Shown: piece after piece, positions 1 through 9,953 of the stretch
Layout of the letters: the number at the start of each line of letters is the position of its first letter
Position numbering within the stretch: the stretch's first letter is position 1
NCBI GenBank assembly: GCA_031286995.1
Contig: JAITTS010000003.1
Coordinates: forward strand, 1-32,121
DNA from: Oscillospiraceae bacterium
GTDB taxonomy: Bacteria > Bacillota > Clostridia > Christensenellales > Aristaeellaceae
Direction of reading: 5' to 3'
DNA length: 32,121 bases
Notes under the pieces: generated by a model
Database searches by the model: none
What the model was told of the DNA's origin: nothing
What the model saw: the letters and a program-made list of their open reading frames with translations, nothing else
Program-made: the position numbers and the translations under genes

Positions 1-2008
1 CATCCAACGTGACCCGGGCAGAATTTTTAAGCATGGCGACCTTCTGCTTATCCCGCCGCTCCTGCGCCACCAGGCGGGAAAGGCGGTCATCCTCCACGGC
101 GCTTATCTCATCCCCGGCCTCCGGCACATCATTAAAGCCCACGATCTCCACGGGGGTGGAGGGCCCGGCAACCTTCGCGCGTTCCCCGCGGGAATCCATC
201 ATAGCGCGCACGCGGCCAAAGGCCGTGCCCGCGACAATGGTGTCGCCCACGTGCAGGGTGCCGTTTTGCACCAGCACGGTGGCCACCGGACCACGGCCCT
301 TATCCAGCCGGGCCTCGATGATGACGCCGCGGGCCATGCGATCGGGATTGGCGCGCAGTTCTTGCACATCCGCCACCAACAGAATATTTTCCAGCAGGGA
401 ATCAATGCCCTCGCCGGTGATGGCGGATACCGGCACCATGATGATGTCACCGCCCCAATCCTCGGCCACAAGGTCATAGCGGGTCAAATCCTGCTTGATC
501 TTGTCGATGTTGGCGGTCGGCTTATCCACCTTATTGATGGCCACGATAACCGGCACCTTGGCGGCCTTGGCATGGTTGATGGATTCTACGGTCTGCGGCA
601 TCACGCCGTCATCCGCCGCCACCACCAGCACCGCGATATCCGTAGCCTGGGTGCCGCGCGCGCGCATGGCGGTAAAGGCCTCGTGCCCCGGCGTATCCAA
701 AAAGGTGATTTGGCGATCGTTGCAGGTGGCCGTGTATGCGCCGATATGCTGGGTGATGCCCCCCGCTTCCCCTGCGGTGACGCGGGTTTTGCGGATATAA
801 TCCAGCAAGGAAGTCTTGCCGTGATCCACGTGACCCATGATGGTGACGACGGGAGGACGGATGACCAGGTCTTTCTCCGCATCCACAAAATCTTTCTCGG
901 TCAGCAGATCCTCGGCGGTTTTTCCGCGCTTAAGCTCCAACTCCACACCAAACTCCGCACAGATGAGCTGGGCGGTGTCGTAATCCAGTTCCTGATTGAT
1001 GGTGGCCATGGTGCCAAGTAAGAACAGTTTTTTGATGATCTCGCCCGCGGGCTTGCCGATGCGCTCGGTCAGATCCTTAACGGTGATGGTATCGGCCGTC
1101 ATGTAGGCCTTCTCGATCCTGATGGGATCCATCATTTGCTGGGCGGAAGGCCGCCGCCGCAACTTGCGCCCGCCGCGCACCACGTCGTCGTCGAGGTTCC
1201 TGCCTACTTCCCTGGCTATCTGCTTGCGGGTTTTAGGCGCCTGGCGCTCGGGATCATGCTGGCGCTGGTACATCTTTTTATTGGGATCGTAGTTGGATAC
1301 CCGTTCCTTCTCCACAGTGGGCGCAAGCTCGGGCCCGCGGCCTCTGCCCGCGCCGGCACGGGGGGGGGCACCGGGAGCCGGGCGACCGCCGGGGGCCGCC
1401 GCGCCAAAAGTGCGGGTGCCCTGGGGTTGCTGGCCGAGGGGGCGCGCGCCTGCCCCTTGGGGCGACTGGCCGTAGGGCCGCGCGGGCCCGCCCTGCGGCG
1501 ATTGGCCGTAGGGCCGCGCAGGCCCGCCTTGCGGTGACTGGCCGTAGAGCCGCGCCCCGCCGCCTTGCATGGGACGCGCAGGCCCCGGCGAAAACACCTG
1601 TTGCACAGGTGCAGCCGCACGCGGCGGGGGCGGGGGCGCGGGTTTCTCTGCCCTGGCCGCCGGGGCCTGTTCAACGGCGGCGACCGGCTTCTCTGCCGGC
1701 GTTTCCTCAGCTTGCGGCGCCACCTCTTTGGGGGCCTCCTGCGGCGCCTCGAGCGGCGCGGCCGGGGCCGGTTCCTCGTCATCCGGCATCGTCCACGCGC
1801 TGCTCTGGCTCTCCAAGATTTGGCGCTGTTCCTCCAGACGCTGCTGTTCTTTGCGCTGCTCGGCCTCTTGCAGCAGGCCATCCTCCATGCGCTTGAGCGT
1901 CTGTAAAGCATCCTGTGCCGCACGACGAACACGGGATACCTCTTCCAGCAATCTGGCAGCCCCCTGACTGAGCTCCTTGGTAGCTTCCTGAACCTTGAGT
2001 TTGGACAT
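1..2008 (-). CDS. infB: Translation initiation factor IF-2, 3' end truncated at window edge
   Basis: Minus-strand reading frame gives [24 protein letters not shown]... then [34 protein letters not shown]...[15 protein letters not shown]...NKVDKP (translation GTPase motifs). Not in the ORF track because it has no stop in the window. GGGGGUG precedes the ATG at 2008. Confidence 0.97.
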   Translation of the reverse strand, partial: MSKLKVQEATKELSQGAARLLEEVSRVRRAAQDALQTLKRMEDGLLQEAEQRKEQQRLEEQRQILESQSSAWTMPDDEEPAPAAPLEAPQEAPKEVAPQAEETPAEKPVAAVEQAPAARAEKPAPPPPPRAAAPVQQVFSPGPARPMQGGGARLYGQSPQGGPARPYGQSPQGGPARPYGQSPQGAGARPLGQQPQGTRTFGAAAPGGRPAPGAPPRAGAGRGRGPELAPTVEKERVSNYDPNKKMYQRQHDPERQAPKTRKQIAREVGRNLDDDVVRGGRKLRRRPSAQQMMDPIRIEKAYMTADTITVKDLTERIGKPAGEIIKKLFLLGTMATINQELDYDTAQLICAEFGVELELKRGKTAEDLLTEKDFVDAEKDLVIRPPVVTIMGHVDHGKTSLLDYIRKTRVTAGEAGGITQHIGAYTATCNDRQITFLDTPGHEAFTAMRARGTQATDIAVLVVAADDGVMPQTVESINHAKAAKVPVIVAINKVDKPTANIDKIKQDLTRYDLVAEDWGGDIIMVPVSAITGEGIDSLLENILLVADVQELRANPDRMARGVIIEARLDKGRGPVATVLVQNGTLHVGDTIVAGTAFGRVRAMMDSRGERAKVAGPSTPVEIVGFNDVPEAGDEISAVEDDRLSRLVAQERRDKQKVAMLKNSARVTLD
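1427..1568 (-). repeat. 36-bp in-frame tandem repeat in the IF-2 N-terminal linker (about 3 clear copies plus one degenerate copy)
   Basis: Units starting at 1463, 1499 and 1535 (c/tga-c/t-tggccgtag-g/a-gccgcgc...); encodes repeated [12 protein letters not shown]. Confidence 0.85.
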
Positions 2009-2084
2009 TCGGCCCTTGCACCCCCGCATATTGCGATCAAAATCGTATCGGTCTGGTTGCCTGTCCCATCATCCCTAATGATTT

Positions 2085-2396
2085 CTATGATTGATCCGGT
2101 AAAAGCAGCACCGTGAGTTGCTTTGCCAGCGAACTCTGCCCCACCGCAACGGTCATACGGCCCGGTTTGCCGATGGCCTGCCCCAATCTATCCGCATCCA
2201 GCGGGCAGAGCGGCACTTGCCGGTACGCACAAGCATCCGAAAATTTTTTGCGCGTGTTGGGCGAAGCGCCTGCGTCTATCAGCACCAGGGCCGCGCCGCC
2301 CGCGCGCAGAGCCTGCTCGCAGGCCGACTCACCCGAAACGAGCTTGCCTGATCTGGCGCACAGCCCCAACAGCCCCCACACCCTTTCATCCGTCAT
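2085..2396 (-). CDS. ylxQ: L7Ae/L30e-family ribosomal-like protein (YlxQ)
   Basis: MTDERVWGLLGLCARSGKLVSGESACEQALRAGGAALVLIDAGASPNTRKKF; L7Ae-like sequence between infB and ylxR as in the standard nusA-infB operon. Confidence 0.9.
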   Translation of the reverse strand: MTDERVWGLLGLCARSGKLVSGESACEQALRAGGAALVLIDAGASPNTRKKFSDACAYRQVPLCPLDADRLGQAIGKPGRMTVAVGQSSLAKQLTVLLLPDQS

Positions 2397-2658
2397 GCGA
2401 CTGTATCACCCCCAGCAATTGCTCAAACACGGCGGGATCAATGCGGTGCTGCAGCGCGCGCTCCAACTGCTTGGCCTTGACCGCCCGGGTAAAACAGGCG
2501 GCATCCCGGCACACGTAGGCGCCCCGGCCCGGGGCTTTGCCCACGATATCCAGGCTGATCTCGCCCGCCTGGTTTTTGACGATGCGCAGCAACTCGCGTT
2601 TGGGCTTCATCTCGCGGCAGCCTACGCACATACGCATGGGTATCTTTCGCGGCTTCAC
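2386..2658 (-). CDS. ylxR: YlxR family (DUF448) RNA-binding protein
   Basis: MKPRKIPMRMCVGCREMKPKRELLRIVK...GRGAYVCRDAACFTRAVK: family hallmarks R.CVGC and GRGAYVC; operon position. Confidence 0.94.
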   Translation of the reverse strand: MKPRKIPMRMCVGCREMKPKRELLRIVKNQAGEISLDIVGKAPGRGAYVCRDAACFTRAVKAKQLERALQHRIDPAVFEQLLGVIQSHDG

Positions 2659-2668
2659 GCCCGTCCCC

Positions 2669-3778
2669 CTATTCTATATCCTCCAGACCCGCATCGTCCA
2701 TGCCGCTGCCGTCGGCCAGCAGCGACTCCGCCTGGGATTGGCTTTTGATATCTATCTTCCAGCCCGTGAGCTTAGCGGCCAGGCGGGCGTTCTGCCCTTC
2801 CTTGCCGATAGCCAGGGATAACTGGTTATCCGGCACGATGACGCGGCAGGCTTTTTCCGTATCGCTGATGTACACGCCCGTGGCGCGGGCCGGGTTGAGG
2901 GCGTTGGCCACAAACTCCGCCGGATCCGGCGACCACTTGATGATGTCGATCTTCTCGTTCTTCAGTTCAACCACCACACCCTCTACGCGGCTTCCCCTGG
3001 GCCCCACGCAAGAGCCCACAGGATCTACCAGGGGATCGGTGGAGTGCACGGCCATCTTGGTGCGAAAGCCCGCTTCGCGCGCGATGGATTTTACCTGCAC
3101 CACGCCGCTTTGTATCTCGGGCACCTCCAACTCAAAGAGGCGCTTGATAAGCCCCGGATGGGTGCGCGACACCAGCACCTGAGGGCCTCTGGCAGATCGT
3201 TGCACCTCCAGCACATAGACCTTCAGCCTGTCGCCCACTCCATACTCTTCACCGGGCATCTGCTGCGGCGCTTCCAGCATACCCTCCGTACGGCCCAATT
3301 CAACGTACACGAATTTGCCTTCCACGCGCTGCACGATGGCGGTGAGAATTTCGTTCTCTTTTTCGATGTACTCGTCATAAATGATGCCACGCTCCGCCTC
3401 GCGGATGCGCTGCACGATCACCTGCTTGGCGGTTTGGGCCGCCACGCGGCCAAAGTCGCGCGGGGTGACCTCTATCTCGACAATGTCGCCCTCCTCATAG
3501 CTGGGCTGTATGGCCCGGGCGGCATCCAGGCTAATCTCTTGGCTGTCATCCGCCACCTGGGCGACGATCAGCTTGCGGGCGAACACCTGTACGGTGCCAT
3601 CCTCCCTATCCAGCGTGACGCGCACGTTTTGCGTGCTGGATGGCGCCTTTTTCAGGTTCTTCTTGTAAGCGGACTTCAGCGCCTCTTCAATGGCGTTAAA
3701 GAGCACCTCTACGCTGATGGATTTCTCTCGCGCCAGGGCGTTAATGGCTTCAATAACCTCGCGGTTCATGGGCTGCAC
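2669..3778 (-). CDS. nusA: Transcription termination/antitermination factor NusA
   Basis: NREVIEAINALAREKSISVEVLFNAIEEALKSAYKK..., S1/KH domains with GSCVGPRGSRVEGVVVELKNEKIDIIKW and AIGKEGQNARLAAKLTGWKIDIK. Likely start is MNREV at about 3769. Confidence 0.98.
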   Translation of the reverse strand: MQPMNREVIEAINALAREKSISVEVLFNAIEEALKSAYKKNLKKAPSSTQNVRVTLDREDGTVQVFARKLIVAQVADDSQEISLDAARAIQPSYEEGDIVEIEVTPRDFGRVAAQTAKQVIVQRIREAERGIIYDEYIEKENEILTAIVQRVEGKFVYVELGRTEGMLEAPQQMPGEEYGVGDRLKVYVLEVQRSARGPQVLVSRTHPGLIKRLFELEVPEIQSGVVQVKSIAREAGFRTKMAVHSTDPLVDPVGSCVGPRGSRVEGVVVELKNEKIDIIKWSPDPAEFVANALNPARATGVYISDTEKACRVIVPDNQLSLAIGKEGQNARLAAKLTGWKIDIKSQSQAESLLADGSGMDDAGLEDIE

Positions 3779-3814
3779 TCACTCCTACACTCGATATTGT
3801 CTGCGGGCTCTCGC

Positions 3815-4297
3815 TTACACGCCCGGTTCCAGTGGGTCATCCAAGGCTGAAAGATCAATCATCGGGCGCACCAGGGCAACGCTCTGATGGGCAAAGTGCA
3901 CCACACCTTGAGGGGTGCGCAACGTCACCTCGCCATCCTGCAGGCCCAGCAACTCGCCCTCAAACTCTTTCCGCTTGTCGATGGGTTTGTACAGTTTAAG
4001 AGAGACGCGGGTGCCCAGGTGGCGCTCAAAATCCTGCTGGGTTTTTAGCGGACGATCCAGGCCTGGGGAGCAGACCTCCAAAAAATCATAATCCACGTGC
4101 TCCATCTGCGGCTGAATGGCACGATGGTAGGCCTCACAGTCATCCAGGGTGAGGCCGCCTGGCTTATCCAGGTAGATGCGCAAATAGCGCCCCGGCCCCT
4201 CTTTTTCGATACCCGCCTCCACCAGCTCGTATCCCATGGCTTGCGCCAGCTGCCCACAGACGGCGGATATGTGGCGCTGTGATTCCCTTTCGGCCAT
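3815..4297 (-). CDS. rimP: Ribosome maturation factor RimP (ORF extends to an upstream ATG at 4351)
   Basis: MAERESQRHISAVCGQLAQAMGYELVEAGIEKEGPGRYLRIYLDKPGGLTLDDCEAYHRAI...DYDFLEVCSPGLDRPLKTQQDFERHLG; AAAGG upstream of the internal ATG at 4297. Confidence 0.94.
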   Translation of the reverse strand: MAERESQRHISAVCGQLAQAMGYELVEAGIEKEGPGRYLRIYLDKPGGLTLDDCEAYHRAIQPQMEHVDYDFLEVCSPGLDRPLKTQQDFERHLGTRVSLKLYKPIDKRKEFEGELLGLQDGEVTLRTPQGVVHFAHQSVALVRPMIDLSALDDPLEPGV

Positions 4298-4357
4298 GCT
4301 CTGCCTTTCTGCTGCCGCTTTTCCCCTGTCTGCGGGCGCCGCGCCCGACATGACAAT

Positions 4358-4390
4358 AGGAAAGAGTGGGGTGTCAACCCACTCTTTCTT
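4358..4390 (-). promoter_or_regulatory. Hairpin in the rimP-nusA-infB operon leader
   Basis: Perfect inverted repeat gaaagagtggg (4360-4370) / cccactctttc (4378-4388), 7-nt loop, extendable to 13 bp with one G-U; no U-tract after it on the minus strand; between the predicted promoter and rimP. Confidence 0.75.
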
Positions 4391-4437
4391 CGCTGACCGC
4401 CGCGCGGGCGATCATCGGGACATCATGATACGATGAC

Positions 4438-4466
4438 AGTATAGCATACAAAGGCCGCGCTGGCAA
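4438..4466 (-). promoter_or_regulatory. Predicted sigma-A promoter for rimP-nusA operon
   Basis: Minus strand TTGCCA - 17 nt - TATACT, in the polC-rimP intergenic gap. Confidence 0.75.
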
Positions 4467-4497
4467 GCTTTTTCCCGGCGAAAAGCGTTAAAAAGCC

Positions 4498-7400
4498 TTA
4501 TAGCATCGAAAAAAGCGACACTTGGCTGGTATCCGGTATATCCTTTAGGCACCCCAATTCTCGCAGCATATCAATGTTGGCCGCGGATGCCTTGGTGCGC
4601 GCCTTGATATCCTCTGCGGACAGAAAGGGAGATGCCTGCCGGGCGGAGACGATGCTTTGGGCTACGCTCTCCCCCAGGCCGGGCAGGGCGGTCAGCGGCG
4701 GCAGCAGAGCGCCGGGCCGCAGGCTGCGAAAGGCCGCCTCATCGGATTTGTACAGATCCACCGGTACAAAGCGGATGCCGCGCAGGTTCATCTCCACCGC
4801 CAGTTCCAGCATCGTCACCTGATCCGCATCCTTGGCGCTGACCTGCTTACCCTGGGCCTCGTATGTCTCCAGTTTGGCGCGCAGGGCGGGCACATCCCCC
4901 AGCATGACGCGCGCGTCAAACCCCACGCCTCGCGCCGAAAAATAAGCCGCGTAGTAAGCGTCTGGCCGGTAGAGCTTGTACCAGGCCACGCGCAAGGCCA
5001 TGGTGACATAGGCCACCGCATGGCCTCTGGGAAACATGTACTTGATCTTTTGGCAAGAGTCAATAAACCAATCCGGCACGCCATGGGCGCGCATATCGCG
5101 CTGCATCTCCTCACGCAGACCCTTGCCCTTGCGCACGTTCTCCATAATATCAAATGCCGCCTTGGGCTCTAGGCCGTAGACGATGAGGGCGTTCATGATA
5201 TCATCCCGCGTGCAAATACACTGGGAGAGGGGCGCGAGCCCCTGACGGATGATCTCTTGGGCGTTGCCCAGCCAGACATCCGTGCCGTGGGAAAGGCCGG
5301 AAATGCGGATGAGCTCCTCCATGGTGGTGGGCTGCGTGTCCTCCAGCATCTGCCGCACAAAGCGCGTGCCAAACTCCGGAATGCCCAGGGTGCCGGAACC
5401 GCAGCGAAGCGTCTGTGCATCCACCCCCAGTGCATCCGGGGAAGAGAAGAGCGAGAGCACCCCCGCATCCGTCAACGGCAAGGAAAGGGGGGATACGCCG
5501 GTCATATCCTCCAGCAGGCGCAGCATGGTGGGATCGTCATGGCCCAGTATATCCAGTTTGACCAGCACATCGTGCATGGATCGAAAATCGTAGTGGGTGG
5601 TGACGATACCACTATCCGGGTCATCCGCCGGGTGCTGCACGGCGGTAAACTGGTAAATTTCATAATCTTTGGGCAATACCACAATGCCGCCCGGGTGTTG
5701 GCCCGTGGTGCGCTTGACACCCACGCAGCCCTGAGCCAGGCGGTTTTTTTCGGCCTCGGTGGGGCCCAGGCCCCGTTCCTCGCAGTACTTGCTTACATAG
5801 CCGTAGGCGGTCTTATCCTTTAAAGCGCTGATGGTGCCTGCCCGAAAGCAGTAATCCGCGCCAAAGAGTTCCTCCACATACTTGTGCGCCTTGGGCTGAT
5901 AGACGCCGGAGAAGTTGAGATCAATATCCGGCACCTTGTCGCCCTTAAAGCCCAGAAACACCTCAAACGGGATGTCGCACCCCTCGCGCTCCATGGCTGT
6001 GCCGCAGCATGGGCAATCCATCGGAGGCAAATCCACCCCCACCTTGTAGCGGACGGCATCCACATCAAATACACTGTGGCGGCAGTTGGGGCAGCGGTAG
6101 TGGGGCGGCAGGGGGTTGACCTCCGTAATGCCACACATAGTGGCCACAAAGGATGAGCCCACCGACCCGCGCGATCCCACCAGGTACCCATCCGCCATGG
6201 ATTTTTTGACCAGTTTTTCCGCAATGTTGTACAGGGTGGCGAAGCCGTAGCCGATGATGGCATCCAGCTCTTTTTTAAGCCGCGCCTCCACCACCGGGGG
6301 CAGCACATCGCCGTAGCGAGCGCGTGCGGTATCTGTGGCCGTCATGCGGATGTTATCCGCCGCATCCGGCCAGTAGGGCTGAAAGGTGTCGCGGCCTTCC
6401 GGGTGTTTGGGGAAAAGGCATAGCTCGCCCACCTTTTCCGCAATGGCCTGGGGGTTATCCACCACGGCGGCCCGGCAGCGATGCGGCCCCAGATAGGCAA
6501 ATTCCGCCAGCATTTCCTCAGTGGTGCGCAGGTACAGCGGGGGCTGCTCATCCGCATCCCGATAGCCCTGCCCCGCCATCAGCACAGCGCGAAAGGCCGC
6601 ATCCTGCGGCTGCAAAAAGTGCACATCTCCGGTGGCCACCACAGGGATGCCCAGTTCGTCCGCCAGATCCGCAATGCGCCGGTTGAGCGCGCGCAGGCCC
6701 TCTTCATCCGCCACCTGGCCCTCGCGCACCAAAAAGGCGTTGTTGGCCGTCGGCTGTATCTCTAAATAATCGTAAAACTTGGCCACGCGCAGCAGCGTTT
6801 CCGCCGGTTCCCCATTCAGCACGGCACGGAACACCTCGCCCGCCTCGCACGCAGAACCCACCAGAATGCCCTCGCGGTGTGCCTGCAGCAACGAACGGGG
6901 GATGTGGGGGCGCTTGCGGAAATACCTAAGATGCGCCTCGGATACCAGGCGGTTCAGGTTGACCATACCCTGCTGGGATGTGGCCAGCAGAATGGCGTGC
7001 CGGGCCTCGCCGATGGCCCCCCAACTCATGGTTGCGGATAGGTCGCTGAGCGTACGCGCGCCGCGATCCCGCGCGGCATTCAGCATATGAGTCAGCGCCA
7101 GGGCGGTGGCCCTGGCATCGTGCACCGCCCGGTGGGCGTTTTTGTTGGTGATACCCAGGTGCTTGCACAGTGCCGCCAGCCTGTGGCTCTTCATTTGGGG
7201 ATAGAGCCTGCGGGCGAACTCCAGCGTGTCGATGACCGCGGGCGCGCAATGCGCGCCCGCGCGGCGGCATTCCTCCCGCAGAAAGGATGCATCAAAAGCC
7301 GCGTTATGGGCCGCGATGGGCGCGTCACCGATGAAGGCCAGCAGCTCGGGCAATACTTGCGCCGCTGCCCTGGCATCCTGCACCATGATATCGGTTATGC

Positions 7401-8847
7401 CCGTGATCTGTGTGATGCGGGGCGGTATGGACACGCCGGGGTTGACCATGATCGAAAATTCCTCTGTAACCTGGCCGTCTATCAGGCGCACCGCGCCCAC
7501 CTCAATGATGCGGTCTTTGCGGGCAGAGAGGCCGGTGGTCTCAAAATCTAGCACTACGATGGGCTGACGCAAATCCCTATCCGTCGGATGGTCTACCAGC
7601 GTGCCTTCATCCACCAGGTAGGCTTCCAGGCCCGGTATCAGCTTGATGTGGTGCTCTGCCGCCGCGGCAAAAGCGTCGGGAAAGGCCTGCAACACACCGT
7701 GATCCGTCACCGCCACCGCGGGGTGCCCCCAAGCCGCTGCCTGTGCGATGAGCGCCTTGGCGGATGAGACCCCATCCATGCTGCTCATCTGCGTATGCAT
7801 GTGCAATTCTACCCGCTTGCTGGGGGCTTCATCCCTGCGCTGCGGCTTTTCGGCCGCGCTGATGTCGCCCACCATCAGGTTGATGCCCTTGGCGAACGTG
7901 TCGTAGCGGCAATCCCCCCGGACGCAGAGGCAGGCGCCCGCCTTGACAGCGTCAATGACTGCCTGCACCGCCCGGCGCTCTTGCTCAGTGGGTTCCTGCG
8001 TTTGCGCTTGCGCTTCGCCCTTTCTGTAGGCGTTTTTATAGCGCAAAAAGGCCTTGCACTGAATGGTGCCGGTGTAGTCAGTCAGTGCAAAAATCAACAA
8101 CACCCGGTCGCCGCCCTTGATCTGCCTGGTCTCGGCCGCAATCACCTCACCGCGCACGATCACCCGGCCGCTTTCCTCGGTCAGCTCCCCGATATCCACG
8201 GGAGGCCCTGCAATGGCCCGCCCCAGAATGGGGCCTTTCTTCTGCGCCCCATTCTTGTCCGGCGCAGTCTGGGGCTGCTGGGCAAAGGATGCCTCAATGG
8301 CCTCCTCCTCCCGCCGGCGGGCCTGCATCATCGCCTCCATCTGGCTGGCGTGATCTTCGGCCAGGGTGACGCGCACCGGCAGTTCCAGCCGGAATACCTC
8401 GCGCAGCACGCGCCGCACCCTCTCCAGCGTCTCCCCATCCTCAAAGTACCGGCGACAAGTGTCGGTGGGCGCCTCCAGCAGCAGCTCCTTACCCTCTACC
8501 CGCCAAACGGCTTGATCCAGCCAGGGCTGGGCGATGGGGCAGTGCCGCCGCACACAGTCGGATAAGAAGGCGGCATACCGATCCGTGTGTGCGGCAAAAT
8601 CATCCGCCAGGGCGGGGCAAGCCACGCGCAGGGATACCTTGGCAGCCGGAAAGGCCTGTGAAATAGCGCCTTTCATGGCGAGAAAATCCTTCTCCCCCAC
8701 CAATGTGTCGGATAAAAAACAGACCAACACCTGAGTGGCCCGCTGATTGACGCGCACCTTCTCCAAGGTGAGATGGGGCAGCAGATCCCCCAGCGCACCA
8801 CCGAAGAGCGCGCGCCAATCATCCTGCCCGATGCCGGCCGAGATCAT
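4498..8847 (-). CDS. polC: DNA polymerase III alpha subunit, Gram-positive PolC type
   Basis: 1449 aa with OB fold, PHP domain (ELHMHTQMSSMDG), embedded DEDDh exonuclease (IVVLDFETTGLS), polymerase core (PDIDLNFSG, HPGGIVVLP), C-terminal QVSLF. Confidence 0.99.
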   Translation of the reverse strand: MISAGIGQDDWRALFGGALGDLLPHLTLEKVRVNQRATQVLVCFLSDTLVGEKDFLAMKGAISQAFPAAKVSLRVACPALADDFAAHTDRYAAFLSDCVRRHCPIAQPWLDQAVWRVEGKELLLEAPTDTCRRYFEDGETLERVRRVLREVFRLELPVRVTLAEDHASQMEAMMQARRREEEAIEASFAQQPQTAPDKNGAQKKGPILGRAIAGPPVDIGELTEESGRVIVRGEVIAAETRQIKGGDRVLLIFALTDYTGTIQCKAFLRYKNAYRKGEAQAQTQEPTEQERRAVQAVIDAVKAGACLCVRGDCRYDTFAKGINLMVGDISAAEKPQRRDEAPSKRVELHMHTQMSSMDGVSSAKALIAQAAAWGHPAVAVTDHGVLQAFPDAFAAAAEHHIKLIPGLEAYLVDEGTLVDHPTDRDLRQPIVVLDFETTGLSARKDRIIEVGAVRLIDGQVTEEFSIMVNPGVSIPPRITQITGITDIMVQDARAAAQVLPELLAFIGDAPIAAHNAAFDASFLREECRRAGAHCAPAVIDTLEFARRLYPQMKSHRLAALCKHLGITNKNAHRAVHDARATALALTHMLNAARDRGARTLSDLSATMSWGAIGEARHAILLATSQQGMVNLNRLVSEAHLRYFRKRPHIPRSLLQAHREGILVGSACEAGEVFRAVLNGEPAETLLRVAKFYDYLEIQPTANNAFLVREGQVADEEGLRALNRRIADLADELGIPVVATGDVHFLQPQDAAFRAVLMAGQGYRDADEQPPLYLRTTEEMLAEFAYLGPHRCRAAVVDNPQAIAEKVGELCLFPKHPEGRDTFQPYWPDAADNIRMTATDTARARYGDVLPPVVEARLKKELDAIIGYGFATLYNIAEKLVKKSMADGYLVGSRGSVGSSFVATMCGITEVNPLPPHYRCPNCRHSVFDVDAVRYKVGVDLPPMDCPCCGTAMEREGCDIPFEVFLGFKGDKVPDIDLNFSGVYQPKAHKYVEELFGADYCFRAGTISALKDKTAYGYVSKYCEERGLGPTEAEKNRLAQGCVGVKRTTGQHPGGIVVLPKDYEIYQFTAVQHPADDPDSGIVTTHYDFRSMHDVLVKLDILGHDDPTMLRLLEDMTGVSPLSLPLTDAGVLSLFSSPDALGVDAQTLRCGSGTLGIPEFGTRFVRQMLEDTQPTTMEELIRISGLSHGTDVWLGNAQEIIRQGLAPLSQCICTRDDIMNALIVYGLEPKAAFDIMENVRKGKGLREEMQRDMRAHGVPDWFIDSCQKIKYMFPRGHAVAYVTMALRVAWYKLYRPDAYYAAYFSARGVGFDARVMLGDVPALRAKLETYEAQGKQVSAKDADQVTMLELAVEMNLRGIRFVPVDLYKSDEAAFRSLRPGALLPPLTALPGLGESVAQSIVSARQASPFLSAEDIKARTKASAANIDMLRELGCLKDIPDTSQVSLFSML

Positions 8848-8886
8848 TGCCCTCTCCCCGCTTTCATCCTTTGTTTTCTTGCGCGA

Positions 8887-9942
8887 TTACAGGCCCGCGG
8901 CGCGCGCCCGTACCAGCGCGATGAGCGCATCCGCCAGGTCGCCCGTCACCTTGCGCGGCGGTTCACCCTTGACGAAGAGCGCGCCCGCGCCGTCACCGCC
9001 CGCTATGCCCATATCCGCTTCCCTGGCCTCACCGGGGCCATTGACCACGCACCCCATCACCGCCACGGTCAGTGGCAGAGGCAGGTGCCCCACCTCTTGC
9101 TGCACGCGCCGGGCGATACCCGCCACATCAATGCGGGCGCGCCCGCAGGTGGGGCAGGCGACGATGGTCAGCCGGTCGTTTCGCAGGCCTGCGGCGCGCA
9201 GGATATCCAGCCCTACGGGGGGCTCCGCCACGGGGTCGCCCGTGAGGGATACGCGCAGCGTATCGCCGATGCCATCCAGCAGCAACGCGCCGATGCCGAC
9301 AGCGGATTTAACTGTGCCCTGCTCGGGCAGCCCTGCCTCTGTGACGCCCAGGTGCAGCGGATAATCGCACTGCGCGGCAGCCAAGCGATAGGCGTCCACC
9401 GTATCGGGCACATTGGATGCTTTCATAGAGAGCACGATATCCGAAAAGCCGCAATTCTCCAGCAAGCGGGCATGCGCCAAGGCGCTCTCCACCATGGCCT
9501 GCGGGGTTGGGCCGCCGTACTTGGCCAGCAGATCCTTCTCCAGCGATCCGCCGTTCACCCCCACCCGCGCGGGCACCCGATGGGCCTTGAGACAATCCGC
9601 CAGCAAGCGCACATGGGCCGCGCCGCCGATGTTGCCGGGGTTGATGCGCAGCTTATGCACGCCGTTTTCCACCGCGGCCACGGCCAGCCTGTGGTCAAAG
9701 TGAATATCCGCCACCAAGGGCACGGGGCTCTGTGCCGCCAGCGCACGCACTGCCTGCGCGCAGGCCATGTCGTATACCGACACGCGCACGATATCCGCGC
9801 CCACATCCGCCAAGGCGCGTATCTGCGCCAGGGTGGCCGCGACATCCCGCGTATCCGTATTGGTCATGGATTGTACCGTCACTGGCGCGCCGCCGCCTAT
9901 CTGCACGCCCCCCACAAAGACCGGCCTTGTCGCCTTGCCCAT
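8887..9942 (-). CDS. ispG: 4-hydroxy-3-methylbut-2-enyl diphosphate synthase
   Basis: VFVGGVQIGGGAPVTVQSMTNTDTRDVAATLAQI; Fe-S cysteines in CPTCGR and GCVVNGPGEAREAD. Confidence 0.98.
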   Translation of the reverse strand: MGKATRPVFVGGVQIGGGAPVTVQSMTNTDTRDVAATLAQIRALADVGADIVRVSVYDMACAQAVRALAAQSPVPLVADIHFDHRLAVAAVENGVHKLRINPGNIGGAAHVRLLADCLKAHRVPARVGVNGGSLEKDLLAKYGGPTPQAMVESALAHARLLENCGFSDIVLSMKASNVPDTVDAYRLAAAQCDYPLHLGVTEAGLPEQGTVKSAVGIGALLLDGIGDTLRVSLTGDPVAEPPVGLDILRAAGLRNDRLTIVACPTCGRARIDVAGIARRVQQEVGHLPLPLTVAVMGCVVNGPGEAREADMGIAGGDGAGALFVKGEPPRKVTGDLADALIALVRARAAGL

Positions 9943-9953
9943 GGTCGCCCCCC

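Noticed and set aside
1216-2040. Minus-strand 274-aa ORF in the track over the infB N-terminus
   Set aside because: Arg/Pro-rich out-of-frame reading; the IF-2 frame covers the same bases and is clearly coding.
4371-4377. TTGACA inside the rimP-leader hairpin loop as a -35 box
   Set aside because: No TATAAT-like hexamer at 16-18 nt spacing; a much better promoter lies upstream at 4438-4466.
4465-4499. Possible terminator after polC (AAGGCTTTTT...AAAAAGCTT)
   Set aside because: Arms pair only with a bulge, no U-tract follows on the minus strand, and it overlaps the rimP promoter -35; support is too weak.
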